DNA of 64,000 nucleotides, from assembly GCA_016840285.1 (NCBI GenBank), contig JAEOSR010000090.1, positions 1 to 64,000 on the forward strand, in the 5' to 3' direction. This DNA comes from Candidatus Hodarchaeota archaeon (GTDB taxonomy: Archaea; Asgardarchaeota; Heimdallarchaeia; Hodarchaeales; Hodarchaeaceae). Positions within the stretch are counted from its first letter, which is position 1, and the number at the start of each line of letters is the position of its first letter. The position numbers were made by a program, and so were the translations under genes. A model generated the notes under the pieces. It made no database searches. It was not told where the DNA came from and was given only the letters and a program-made list of their open reading frames with translations. Of this stretch, positions 55,523-64,000 are shown piece by piece.

Positions 55523-57565
55523 TCATATTACTCTTACGATCCAACCGTAGGGATCCTCAACTCGGCCATATTGGATATCGGTCAGTTGTTTATACAACAC
55601 CTTTGTTATATCACCAATCTCAAAATTGTTTATTATATGTTCTTTGTTATGATAATAAAGACTCCCTGCTGGTGCTATTGATGCAGCAGTTCCACTCATG
55701 AATACTTCAGATATTTTTCCATTATCTATGCCCTTTATGACGTCATCGATAGCAAGTGCTTTTTCTTTCACTTTCAATCCTTTATCTTTCGCAAGTTGAA
55801 TAATACTATCTCTGGTAACTCCAGCTAATATCGTACCAGAGGTTAAAGGCGCTGTATAGATAATTTCTTCATATACAAGGAAAATATTACTACCCCCAAC
55901 CTCCTCAACGTATTTCTTGTGAATAGCATCTAACCATAATACTTGACCACACTTGAACTGTTCTGTCTCACTACCTGCTAATAAACTAGCTGCATAATTA
56001 CCTCCTGTCTTTGCGTTACCAGTACCACCAGGAGCCGCTCGAATATAAAATTCACTAACAAAGATCCTTACACATTGGAATCCTTCAGGGAAAAAAGGCC
56101 CAGAAGGTGAGAGAATAATATAGAAGAGATAGTCTGTGGATGGTCTAAGACCTAAACCTGGTTCTGTTCCAATCATTGTTGGCCTAATATATAACGATGT
56201 GCCAGCAGATTTAGGAACCCAATCTTTTTCAAGTATTATTAGTTCCTTCAATCCAGTTAAATAGACATCTGGGTCTATCTCTGGCATTACCATGCGTTTA
56301 GCGGAAGAATTAAAGCGTAAAGCATTACGTTCTGGACGAAACAAATTTATATGACCATCTGGAGTGTTAAAAGCTTTTTGTCCTTCGAAAATTTCCTGAC
56401 CATAATGTAGAACGATAGCCGAGGGATCGAGTGTTATTGGTGAGTATTTTTTTATCATAGGATTCTCCCAGGCACCATTCTTATACTTCATGACAAACAT
56501 TCTGTCAGTGAATATCTTACCAAAACCTAAATCGTCTTCTGACATAAATTTTGGTTTTAACTCTGACTCTGGTATAGATTCATAGCTTATATTCATGTTT
56601 AATTCTTCCATTGCTCTGGGTTTAACCATTGTGTTTGAGGATTTAATCATTTTTTCCTCATTGGTAAGAATTATCGGTTTGAGTAGACCTAAAACCTGTT
56701 TTCCAGATTTTTTTGTCTTCCAATTAAGAAGATCCATATGAGTAGCAGAAGGAACTGTTAAATTAGTCGCAAATTTAAGAGGTACACGACTCGCATCCAC
56801 AAGTCCATCATTAGGGATTAGACCAACATGTAAGAATGGAAAATGATGATCGATCCACAATTTTCTGAAGAGGAACGGCTGCCACACAACTGGTAACCAA
56901 CCAAGCTGCTTAACCCACCTCAGCCCTCTCACGGTGACCCAAGTGATGAGTTCTTCAATATTTTTTGAACGTTGATTGAGTTGTTTAAGAAAGATAGAAT
57001 TTGGAACCATTTGCATGAATTGTGACTTGAATAATTGAAGATCGTCTGATGTTACTCCATCGGGGAGCTCAAATACTAAGTTTAATCCTGTTATTAAGAT
57101 ATCAATCGGAATATTTAGAGAACGTTGTGCTAACCTCGTTCCATGATTTGGGGTTCCTAATAAAAAGATATTGTTGATAATTCCATTTCTGATCCAAATA
57201 CTATTATCCTTCTCCTTTGATAGATATTTTAACATACTACGTGTTACTAATCCACCCATGGAGTGTGCAAAAATATCCAAACAAACTTCTTCTTTATAAT
57301 TCTTAAGTACAGCACAGATTTGTGCGTAAAAATGATGAGCCAAAGTTTGAGTTGTATTTTCATCATATATTGGAGTTTTTAAGTCGTAAGGGCGACTAAA
57401 GTTCACCCCATATTTTGAGCTATAGTAGGAAATATTGAATACTTTATCATAAATCTGGTCAAAAGGATCTTCATTTAGTATACTCTCGACTTCATGTAGC
57501 ATTACTGGAGCACCTAAAAACCCATGACAACAGATTGCAATACGTTTTCGCGTTGTACAAGGCAA
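55523..57565 (-). CDS. lipase-type alpha/beta hydrolase fused to branched-chain aminotransferase
   Basis: 680 residues from a TTG start. Residues 1-310 are an alpha/beta hydrolase: CCHGFLGAP (oxyanion), FAHSMGGLV (Ser102), LGTPNHGT and a late THMD His, as in DUF676/PGAP1-like lipases. Residues 324-680 are a full branched-chain aminotransferase: LHYGQEIFEGQKAF, RPERNALRFNSSAKRM, PLP lysine Lys519 in NAKTGGNYAASL and VEEVGGSNIF. A Met at residue 324 (56596) could start the aminotransferase alone. The known role of BCAT is the last step of Val/Leu/Ile synthesis. A stop lost between two former neighbours, or a true fusion, both fit. Confidence 0.85.
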   Translation of the reverse strand: MPCTTRKRIAICCHGFLGAPVMLHEVESILNEDPFDQIYDKVFNISYYSSKYGVNFSRPYDLKTPIYDENTTQTLAHHFYAQICAVLKNYKEEVCLDIFAHSMGGLVTRSMLKYLSKEKDNSIWIRNGIINNIFLLGTPNHGTRLAQRSLNIPIDILITGLNLVFELPDGVTSDDLQLFKSQFMQMVPNSIFLKQLNQRSKNIEELITWVTVRGLRWVKQLGWLPVVWQPFLFRKLWIDHHFPFLHVGLIPNDGLVDASRVPLKFATNLTVPSATHMDLLNWKTKKSGKQVLGLLKPIILTNEEKMIKSSNTMVKPRAMEELNMNISYESIPESELKPKFMSEDDLGFGKIFTDRMFVMKYKNGAWENPMIKKYSPITLDPSAIVLHYGQEIFEGQKAFNTPDGHINLFRPERNALRFNSSAKRMVMPEIDPDVYLTGLKELIILEKDWVPKSAGTSLYIRPTMIGTEPGLGLRPSTDYLFYIILSPSGPFFPEGFQCVRIFVSEFYIRAAPGGTGNAKTGGNYAASLLAGSETEQFKCGQVLWLDAIHKKYVEEVGGSNIFLVYEEIIYTAPLTSGTILAGVTRDSIIQLAKDKGLKVKEKALAIDDVIKGIDNGKISEVFMSGTAASIAPAGSLYYHNKEHIINNFEIGDITKVLYKQLTDIQYGRVEDPYGWIVRVI

Positions 57566-57577
57566 AAAAGTCAGCTC

Positions 57578-59536
57578 CTATTCTTCTTGTGATACAGAAG
57601 TTATTCTTTCTCCCTTTTTAAAAATATCTTTAGCTATTGTGGGGGAGAGGTACAATATAAAAAATAGATCGACTATCATTATATTTAATAGAAGGAAAAC
57701 GAGAGGTTTGGTTATAAACATAGTTCTATTCAGTAAAGCATGTATGAGCATAAATACTAGTATAGAGAAGACGGTATACTTGTGAATTCTTTTAATCAGT
57801 TTTCTTTTTCGAACCATCTTGAAAGCAAAAATAATTCCAGTTACGACTGCAGTGATGCCTAAGACAATATTCAGGTTCGCTAAGTAGATACCTATGTCAT
57901 ATCGCGTTACTGGGAATGAAAAGATACCAGTTATAAAGCGAAAGATGGCATTAAAATATGGATTGATGCTTAAAAAATCCCAAAGATCCCGAACATGACC
58001 ATGAATAACCATAAAATGAAATATAACTCCTATGAATGCGATAATCCCTGTAATACAATGTATCCAACGCATTTTCTGTGTCATTTTTCGTCTTACTATG
58101 GGGAGAGAAAAATACAAGCAAATATAAAAGGGAATGTAAGCCAAAATACCACAAATTCTGGCTAGATCAGTTAATGGAAACTGATTTGCTACTTCTTCTT
58201 CAAAATATTCTGGCACTAAACCGATAGGAATGATATAGATGGGAGTATGCGAATTAGAAAGATCAATCACTTGAGACGTCTTCCCCTCATATAATGCACC
58301 AACCACAACGGTTCCTAGACCATATGTTGCACATTTTAGATAGACATTTTGAGCCAACATACCGATATTATACATCATTATACGATGGCACAGATTAGGA
58401 TCAGGTTGTTCATTTATCCAAGTTGTATTAATGGAAATAACAATATCTAGTTGGGCTTTTTCGATCATTATCTGGTTTAGACCTGCTTCACTGAGTTTTA
58501 ATCGCAGATCTTTAGGGATTATTAGATTGAGAGAGTGATTTTCCATAAAAAAAAGATAAGATCCGTTTATCAATCCATCAACTTCACCGATAACTAATCT
58601 TAGATCTAAGTACAAATTTCCTCCTAATAGGTATGGAAATTGAACACTATCGTTTACAATGTCAAAAACCACGGATAAGGGGATATTACCATCTAGGTAA
58701 TCTCTTATAGATTTTCGTTTTACAATAGCTTGCTCAATGGTCATTTCTTCTGTAGTAACTGTATTGAGTTTTCTGAACCTTAATAATGGTGAATTATTAA
58801 CTCCATTAATTCCAACTGGCAGCACAGTCATAGGGATTAAGGTTGTATTGAGAAAGTTTTGTATTGTTTCGGAATTGAAATTAACAACTATACGTGATTT
58901 TAATTTCAGAGAAGTCAGCTGTAGTAAAAAATTCTGAATAGCATGCCCTACCTCCAAATGAACATACTGTACTCCCCGATAGGGATATAGCGAATGATCG
59001 GAATTATACCTATAGGTAGTACGAGCATAATCAGCTAAAATTAGGAATACAGTAGTAACATTGGAAACTGCGTCTTGATCTTCACCAAGGAGAGACGACA
59101 ATAACTTTGTTGAATTATATGATGAAGAAACATGTCTTAGCTTATGTTCTTGGGGGATATAATTATAACAACCTTTCTTCAATGTATTAGATCCATTGTG
59201 AACTAAAAAAATCTCCAAGGGATAGGTCGCACCTGCAGAAGGAACTGTTCTTTTACCAACACTGTGAGTTATACCTTGGAGAGCCCACATTATCTGTGAA
59301 ATCTCTCTGATTTCAAGTGGATAATCTCTAAGGTCGTTTGTTATTTTTGACTGGTGGATTGCTGAACTTAATGGTAAATGCCCCTTTAAATCTGGTGTGG
59401 GTAATGATTCTCCACCTATTGGGATTGGAATAATTTGAAAAATTAGTAAAACTAGAGATCCTATGAATATAACAAGTAAGAAAAGAAATATGAGTTTCTG
59501 TTGAGCTATGGATATTTTTCCCATCTTGTTGTTCAA
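57578..59536 (-). CDS. membrane protein: tandem SagB/nitroreductase domains plus ferric-reductase-like di-heme domain
   Basis: 652 residues. An N-terminal helix (LIFLFLLVIFIGSLVLLIF) is followed by a SagB-type nitroreductase domain (about 50-245: ISQIMWALQGIT, VPSAGATYPLEIFLV) and a second nitroreductase domain (about 265-445: EQAIVKRKSIRDYL, IGMLAQNVYLKCATYGLGTV). About six helices follow. In them His493/His507 and His585/His599 form two H-x13-H pairs on separate helices, the heme-ligand pattern of ferric reductase/NOX-type membrane domains. Flavin domains appear to lie outside and hemes in the membrane. I know of no standard family with this order. Confidence 0.8.
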   Translation of the reverse strand: MNNKMGKISIAQQKLIFLFLLVIFIGSLVLLIFQIIPIPIGGESLPTPDLKGHLPLSSAIHQSKITNDLRDYPLEIREISQIMWALQGITHSVGKRTVPSAGATYPLEIFLVHNGSNTLKKGCYNYIPQEHKLRHVSSSYNSTKLLSSLLGEDQDAVSNVTTVFLILADYARTTYRYNSDHSLYPYRGVQYVHLEVGHAIQNFLLQLTSLKLKSRIVVNFNSETIQNFLNTTLIPMTVLPVGINGVNNSPLLRFRKLNTVTTEEMTIEQAIVKRKSIRDYLDGNIPLSVVFDIVNDSVQFPYLLGGNLYLDLRLVIGEVDGLINGSYLFFMENHSLNLIIPKDLRLKLSEAGLNQIMIEKAQLDIVISINTTWINEQPDPNLCHRIMMYNIGMLAQNVYLKCATYGLGTVVVGALYEGKTSQVIDLSNSHTPIYIIPIGLVPEYFEEEVANQFPLTDLARICGILAYIPFYICLYFSLPIVRRKMTQKMRWIHCITGIIAFIGVIFHFMVIHGHVRDLWDFLSINPYFNAIFRFITGIFSFPVTRYDIGIYLANLNIVLGITAVVTGIIFAFKMVRKRKLIKRIHKYTVFSILVFMLIHALLNRTMFITKPLVFLLLNIMIVDLFFILYLSPTIAKDIFKKGERITSVSQEE

Positions 59537-59604
59537 CCAATTATTCTTTGAAATTTAAAGTGTAGATATAATAAATGTTATTATCATTATTGAATTATTA
59601 AATA

Positions 59605-60618
59605 TCATCTCAGCTTCTCTTTAATACTAGGTAAAACTTCTTTACCAAGTAGTTGCAATCCTTGGTGTTCCGTTTTTACACCATGAGGCGTTCCAAACTC
59701 AACACGACTTGTCCCAGCAGAAAATAGTTCTAATGTTTGATTAGTTATCTCCTCGGGTGTTCCTGCAAAAGCAAACAAGCGTAAAATTTCATCATCAATA
59801 TATCTACTTGCTTCGATATAGTTATATTTTGATGAGGCCTTTTGAATGCAAGCAATTAAATCTGAATCTAGTTTTATTGTAGGATCAAGGCTAGCTACAA
59901 TTGGCAAATAAAGTGCTACTTCTTTTCGTGCTAAATTTCGGGCTTTATCTCCATCTTGATCCACCACAGTGACAGAACCAACTACAACTCCAATCTCAGA
60001 CGCATCCAATCCTTTTATTGACGCAGCATTTTTGATCTGCCTTTTAATCCAGAGAACAGCAGCAGAATTCGCTGTTCCTCCCAACTTAACTTCAGTAATT
60101 TGATGAATGCAGATTTGGATCGTTTTAGGTCCCCATGTGCCAATTAAAAAGGGGATATTAGATCGGAGGATTTCCCAACGAAATGAATCTCCTCCTTTCA
60201 ACGGAAAATGAGTACTTGAATAAGCCTCGGTAGATTGGTTTAATAAATGGCGAATACAACCCATTGCTTCATTTAATCCATGAATTGGGTTTTCAGGTTT
60301 TATTCCTACAAAATCTAACCATGCACCCCGAGCTAAACCGAGGTATGTACGGCCACAGGAATACCGATCAATTATTGCAATACTTCCTGCGATATGAATA
60401 GGATGTGTGATGAAAGGGTTAACAGAGGCTGGACCTATTCGGATTTTTTTTGTATTTCGAGCAATTTCTAGTAGTGGTAACCATGCTGGTTGATAGAGCA
60501 TATCATTATATACTGTTATTCCATCAAAACCAAGATTTTCTACTTGTTGTGCTAAGGTGCCATATTCATCAATCTGCTTATTAGTTTGGAATGCAATACT
60601 AATTTCAAAAGGATTCAA
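59605..60618 (-). CDS. LLM-class (luciferase-like) flavin-dependent oxidoreductase
   Basis: 337 residues with a TIM-barrel luciferase-like pattern: AQQVENLGFDGITVYNDM, IRIGPASVNPFITHP, DRYSCGRTYLGLARGAW and the closing FAFAGTPEEI...AGTSRVEFGTPHG. In archaea many members use F420 rather than FMN (for example Mer). The cofactor cannot be decided from motifs seen by eye. It lies 69 bases after the Fe-S gene and 68 bases before the SagB-heme gene on the same strand. Confidence 0.87.
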   Translation of the reverse strand: MNPFEISIAFQTNKQIDEYGTLAQQVENLGFDGITVYNDMLYQPAWLPLLEIARNTKKIRIGPASVNPFITHPIHIAGSIAIIDRYSCGRTYLGLARGAWLDFVGIKPENPIHGLNEAMGCIRHLLNQSTEAYSSTHFPLKGGDSFRWEILRSNIPFLIGTWGPKTIQICIHQITEVKLGGTANSAAVLWIKRQIKNAASIKGLDASEIGVVVGSVTVVDQDGDKARNLARKEVALYLPIVASLDPTIKLDSDLIACIQKASSKYNYIEASRYIDDEILRLFAFAGTPEEITNQTLELFSAGTSRVEFGTPHGVKTEHQGLQLLGKEVLPSIKEKLR

Positions 60619-60687
60619 AGAACATCATCCTTTGATTGTACTAATTTCTAATAATAGATACAGCTACTTACTGAAAAATTCATTAAC

Positions 60688-60981
60688 CTAAGGAGCATTT
60701 GATACCAAATCAACTTGTTTTCCTATTTGACGGTCAAAAATGACTTCACGGGGAATAAGATCGAATACATCATGAGGACAATTTTCGACGCATAGACCAC
60801 AACCTAAGCACTTCTCTTCATCAAGTTGAGGACCGCTTTCATCATCAAGAGTTAGCGCTTTTTTATGACAAAAATTAACACAAATCCCACATTTGTCACA
60901 GGCATTTACGTTGATTACACTAGATTGATAGAATGAGGGAAGTTGTCCCCAATCGATCTCGGGGCCCACCAAGAGGCACAA
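60688..60981 (-). CDS. 4Fe-4S ferredoxin part of a frameshifted iron-sulfur protein
   Basis: 97 residues as read; the true frame starts inside 60915-61526. It holds CDKCGICVNFCHKKA and CLGCGLCVENCPHD, two complete 4Fe-4S sites. Adding one G to the GGG run near 60964-60970 joins it without gap to the upstream part as ...CDQFCASWW-GPEIDWGQLPSF. Thus this is the C-terminal part of one protein of about 280 residues. Confidence 0.75.
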   Translation of the reverse strand: MCLLVGPEIDWGQLPSFYQSSVINVNACDKCGICVNFCHKKALTLDDESGPQLDEEKCLGCGLCVENCPHDVFDLIPREVIFDRQIGKQVDLVSNAP

Positions 60982-61526
60982 AATTGGTCACAATTACACA
61001 AACATGCAACACGGGGAGGCCACTTCCAAAGAATGGTTTGAAAACAATGTTCCTCTTTCCTAGATTCGATGACAATCTCTCTAGCGTCTTCAGGGTCAAC
61101 AAATGTTCCGATTGTTGGTTTTCCTTTTAGTTTAGCTTTCCCATCCCATCGACGAGCCTGTTCAGCATCATTATTCAGTAAAATGCACTTATATAGCTTA
61201 GGATGCTCGGAATGTGTTGAATGCCTACAACTACAGTAAGTAAGATAAACATCTTGACTCATTTCGAGAATCTTCAGTGACTCTTCCAACGATGAAACAA
61301 CTTGCCCACCGTGAATTTTTTTGGCATAGAAGTTATAGAAATTCTTTTTGGGGAATCCCCAAGGTTTGGTTTTTTTCGAGATGTCATCTATGGTTCCATA
61401 GAGTATTCCCATGTCAATATGCCAATCCCAAAACCTTTGGAACCTGTTTATTGTTCCTAGATTATGGTTTGATGGCTCTAAATACCAGACTTTACGCGCT
61501 GTATGCTCAACACACCATCGACACAT
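60915..61526 (-). CDS. cysteine-rich N-terminal part of a frameshifted iron-sulfur protein
   Basis: 203 residues as read; the last 20 or so are out of frame. Cysteine groups MCRWC, TYCSCRHS, KCILL and CLCNCDQFC match in order those of the paralogue 45349-46017, which is intact and carries the two ferredoxin motifs in one frame. The N-terminal extension (WYLEPSNHNLGTINRF; ILYGTIDDISKK) is not in the paralogue. It heads the minus-strand run that continues with the LLM oxidoreductase and SagB-heme genes, to which it may donate electrons. Confidence 0.75.
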   Translation of the reverse strand: MCRWCVEHTARKVWYLEPSNHNLGTINRFQRFWDWHIDMGILYGTIDDISKKTKPWGFPKKNFYNFYAKKIHGGQVVSSLEESLKILEMSQDVYLTYCSCRHSTHSEHPKLYKCILLNNDAEQARRWDGKAKLKGKPTIGTFVDPEDAREIVIESRKEEHCFQTILWKWPPRVACLCNCDQFCASWWAPRSIGDNFPHSINLV

Positions 61527-61616
61527 GTATTACACCAAACGAAGAATGTTATCGCAAATATTATTTTCTACCTTTAATATGTGTCTATTGAACTTTTTTT
61601 TAGGAAATTATTTGAT

Positions 61617-62276
61617 ATGTCCATTGTTGACTTAGCTCAAGCCCTTCTATTATCATTTTCAGCAATTTTTATCATGGAGCTGGGAGATAAAACTCAACTG
61701 GCTGCATTTGCTTTGAGTATGAAGTATCGAAGTCCAGTAAAAGTGTTCTTAGGAGCCATTTTTGGGTTAACAGGTGTTACAATAATGGCAGTAATAATTG
61801 GGACCCTGATGAAAAATACAATAGATGTTTCCTTACTAAAACCTATCATTGGCATTCTTTTTATTCTAGGTGGGATATTGTTCTTAGTAATTAACTTAAA
61901 AAAGCGGTACGATAAATCTGTCCGAATCTGTCCAGTTAAAATGGAAATTTGCACTGAACCTCATGAAAATTGTCCTGATATAGAACATTGTGACATCTAT
62001 TTGAAGGAAGTTGTTCAGAAGGGGGGATTTATTGGTTCGTTGTCCTTCATGTTTTTAGCTGAGTTAGGTGATAAAACAATGTTAATGGGAGTGGGATTAG
62101 CAACTCAGTTTGATCCCTGGGGAGTATTATTTGGAGCTGTAATCGCACTATATTTTGTAAATGGAATTGGAGTATATGCTGGTGAAAAAGTAGCAAAAAA
62201 GCTTCCGAGAGATAAAATTAATCTGTTTTCTGGGATCTTATTCGTAGTATTAGGTTTATTTATCCTTTTCATTTGA
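61617..62276 (+). CDS. GDT1/TMEM165 (UPF0016) family cation transporter
   Basis: 219 residues from the ATG at 61617 (a GTG at 61581 adds 12). Two copies of the family motif, IMELGDKTQLA and LAELGDKTMLM, begin the two halves of a six-helix protein. A Cys-containing cytoplasmic loop (RICPVKMEICTEPHENCPD) separates them. Family members move Mn2+ or Ca2+ against H+. In many archaea this keeps manganese low; the cysteines might sense metal, which is inference. Divergent from the redox run. Confidence 0.92.
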   Translation: MSIVDLAQALLLSFSAIFIMELGDKTQLAAFALSMKYRSPVKVFLGAIFGLTGVTIMAVIIGTLMKNTIDVSLLKPIIGILFILGGILFLVINLKKRYDKSVRICPVKMEICTEPHENCPDIEHCDIYLKEVVQKGGFIGSLSFMFLAELGDKTMLMGVGLATQFDPWGVLFGAVIALYFVNGIGVYAGEKVAKKLPRDKINLFSGILFVVLGLFILFI

Positions 62277-62291
62277 AAACTGAAGAATCAA

Positions 62292-63356
62292 TTATTCAAG
62301 TTCTAAACATTTTGTAACGATTCGTTCTTTAAGGCAGCGATTGCAGGAAGTACAGTCAGCTCTTTCTTTTCCCGATCTGAACTTCTGTACCAGATCTGGT
62401 TCTCTAATAAAAGGACGACACAACGAAATAAAGTCAGCATATTCATCACGGAGTTCTTGCATCTGTGATAGGGAACGGAGGCCTCCAACTAAGATAAGTG
62501 GCATATCTCCAATAAGTGGTTTGATTTTTCTTCCAGTAGAAACAAAATACCCCTCCTTTTCAATTTTAACTGGACGAGTAGACTTCATTCCACTTATCTC
62601 GATGGCATCAAGTCCTTCATTAGCTAACCAACTCGCTACTTTAGAACCTTCTTCTACTGTAAATCCTTCCAAGGGATCATCTGATCCATTCATTTTCACT
62701 AACACTGGATAATTAGATCCAACAGCTGATCTTATCGCATTATAAACTGACAATAAGAATTGAGCTCTATTGTTCAAACTTCCCCCCCAAGAATCAGTCC
62801 GTTTATTTGTTTTAGTAGAGAGGAATTGGCTCAATAAATAACCATGAGCAGAGTGAATTTGAACCGCATCATAACCAGCTTTTTTTGCACGTAAAGCAGC
62901 CTCTCTAAATCCTTTAATTACGTTCTCAATGTCCTCTTCATTCATAATCTTGACTTCTTTATCCTCTCGGAGTGAAGCAGTTTTGGTGCTTACCGAATGA
63001 GAACCACCATGATTCAATTGAGCAGCGATCAAATTACCTGTATCTGCTTTATGAACTAGGTTTGTAATTTCTTTCAAACCAGCTATCTGGGTATCATGTG
63101 CTATGCCAGCCATGTGTTTGTGAGCCTTCCCCTCATCCGAAATATATAGATGTCCTTGAATTATAAGCCCAATTTTCCCTGATGCGAGTTTTGAGTACAA
63201 TAAATGATATTCTTCAGTTACCGTACCATTTTCATCGTTTGCAATGAATTCAGCAGTAGCAGAGCGAACGAAACGATTTTGTAGCTTTAATGTACCAATA
63301 TTTCCAGGATTAAACATGATTCCCTGATATATCTGAAATTTCTTAAGGTTTTTCAT
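62292..63356 (-). CDS. NADH:flavin oxidoreductase (Old Yellow Enzyme family)
   Basis: 354 residues, TIM barrel. MFNPGNIGTLKLQNRFVRSAT opens, IIQGHLYIS and AQLNHGGSHS are FMN contacts, and DAVQIHSAHGYLLSQFLST with NKRTDSWGGSLNNRAQF is the family core (His-x-x-His type acid pair). The end CTSCNRCLKERIVTKC keeps four Cys close to the 4Fe-4S site of 2,4-dienoyl-CoA reductases, but the spacing is shorter and no FAD/NAD domain follows. The gene overlaps the 164-residue membrane protein gene upstream by four bases. Confidence 0.9.
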   Translation of the reverse strand: MKNLKKFQIYQGIMFNPGNIGTLKLQNRFVRSATAEFIANDENGTVTEEYHLLYSKLASGKIGLIIQGHLYISDEGKAHKHMAGIAHDTQIAGLKEITNLVHKADTGNLIAAQLNHGGSHSVSTKTASLREDKEVKIMNEEDIENVIKGFREAALRAKKAGYDAVQIHSAHGYLLSQFLSTKTNKRTDSWGGSLNNRAQFLLSVYNAIRSAVGSNYPVLVKMNGSDDPLEGFTVEEGSKVASWLANEGLDAIEISGMKSTRPVKIEKEGYFVSTGRKIKPLIGDMPLILVGGLRSLSQMQELRDEYADFISLCRPFIREPDLVQKFRSGKERADCTSCNRCLKERIVTKCLELE

Positions 63357-63847
63357 GCTTGAAGTTGTGATCCCTCATTATCAGTCTTTAGTCTAATGAG
63401 GTAGAAAATAGTGGGTATTATTATAATCCAACCAACGATGACTCCTACTGCAATATGAGCAGGCGGATTACGAGCGACGAGCATATTTGTCATAAACCCT
63501 AAAAAAAAAGCAAATAAACCAATTACAGTTCCAAAAAGGTCATTTTTTCTTATTAAAATGGCTGCTGTAAAGCTTATGAGTCCTACACACAAGCTCAACA
63601 CTCCCCACCAAGAAAAGTTGACCGTCCAATGTTCAAGATGATCTGTAATATAATTTAAATACCCTGGAGCAGATAGCTCGAAAATTAGAGACAACCACCA
63701 ACCTACGAATCCTGTTAAACCAATTATTCCAAGAACTAAAAACTGAAAGACAACCAAACTTAGCAGCGGATCACTTCTAATAGTAATAACTAGTTGTTGG
63801 TATCTCTGAAGCAATTTTTTATTCCCTACAGAAGTAGATTCGGGCAT
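63353..63847 (-). CDS. four-helix membrane protein
   Basis: 164 residues with four hydrophobic helices (LVVFQFLVLGIIGLTGFVGW; WGVLSLCVGLISFTAAILI; VIGLFAFFLGFMTNMLVA; HIAVGVIVGWIIIIPTIFYL). No motif identifies it. Its stop overlaps the OYE start (ATGA), so the two are coupled; it may anchor or serve the flavoenzyme, but this is inference. Confidence 0.6.
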   Translation of the reverse strand: MPESTSVGNKKLLQRYQQLVITIRSDPLLSLVVFQFLVLGIIGLTGFVGWWLSLIFELSAPGYLNYITDHLEHWTVNFSWWGVLSLCVGLISFTAAILIRKNDLFGTVIGLFAFFLGFMTNMLVARNPPAHIAVGVIVGWIIIIPTIFYLIRLKTDNEGSQLQA

Positions 63848-63955
63848 TTCAGTCTCCTCTGCTTAATGTACTGAATAATTTTCTCTTCATATTTTTTGGG
63901 TTATTTTATTGAAATATCCCTACAAATTATGTATATCCTACAAGAGGGCTGCTGA

Positions 63956-64000
63956 GTGACAATATTAATTACAGGTGGAACGGGGTTAGTTGGCCAACAT
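63956..64000 (+). CDS. start of an NAD(P)-dependent epimerase/dehydratase-like protein (partial)
   Basis: From GTG 63956 the frame reads MTILITGGTGLVGQH up to the window edge. TGGTGLVG is the NAD-binding glycine motif that opens extended short-chain dehydrogenases such as sugar-nucleotide epimerases. Only 15 codons are visible, so the subgroup is unknown. Confidence 0.55.
   Translation, partial: MTILITGGTGLVGQH

Overview
The window is AT-rich, densely coded archaeal DNA, most likely from an Asgard archaeon. The evidence is a complete Ras/Rab-type small GTPase, an archaeal-type SecY, archaeal regulators (TrmB, PadR, several winged-helix proteins), TATA-box promoters with short or no leaders, a geranylgeranyl-reductase-like flavoprotein, an isoprenylcysteine-methyltransferase-like enzyme, and LRR, HEAT and TPR scaffold proteins. 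A Heimdallarchaeia-like member is plausible, but the lineage cannot be fixed from this stretch. I found no rRNA, tRNA, CRISPR array, intact transposon or phage gene.

Layout. 0-10 kb: end of a surface protein, rhomboid protease, DUF1028-TPR protein, small GTPase, winged-helix and TrmB regulators, a thioredoxin-like protein, a frameshifted sensor histidine kinase and a geranylgeranyl-reductase-like enzyme. 10-25.8 kb: HEAT protein, PHP hydrolase, membrane-tethered regulator, SecY, ICMT-like enzyme, PadR with a candidate operator, an 1163-residue surface protein, small membrane proteins, an S9 peptidase and a methyltransferase. 25.8-32.3 kb: a decayed stretch, an ABC exporter pair, an LVIVD beta-propeller surface protein and a lipoamide-dehydrogenase-like/VOC operon. 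32.4-38.2 kb: a minus-strand run of Asp/Glu racemase, NAD(P)HX epimerase-like protein, membrane zinc-ribbon protein, TldD and TldE. 38-53 kb: LRR protein, Eis-like acetyltransferase, ChlI/ChlD-type AAA+/VWA pair, HD hydrolase, Fe-S protein, TPR protein, and a GH127 glycosidase / DUF998 / MBL-fold operon.

The most unusual part is the minus-strand run from 61.5 kb down to 54.8 kb. In transcription order it holds a frameshifted polyferredoxin-like protein, an LLM-class flavin oxidoreductase, a membrane protein joining two SagB/nitroreductase domains to a ferric-reductase-like di-heme membrane domain, one ORF joining a lipase-type alpha/beta hydrolase to a complete branched-chain aminotransferase, and a small PH-like membrane protein. 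A GDT1-type transporter and an Old Yellow Enzyme follow at 61.6-63.4 kb. I infer a membrane-linked flavin/iron redox function, untested.

A second theme is gene decay. Several intergenic gaps hold readable fragments of known or probable families (GcvH C-terminus, zinc alcohol dehydrogenase C-terminus, two FMN-reductase N-termini, one unknown), and two longer genes carry single-base frameshifts in homopolymer runs. A 31-bp sequence occurs identically at two sites 29 kb apart. Three surface proteins share the same tail plan: a Ser/Thr-rich or PGF/PGM-like motif, one hydrophobic helix and a basic end.
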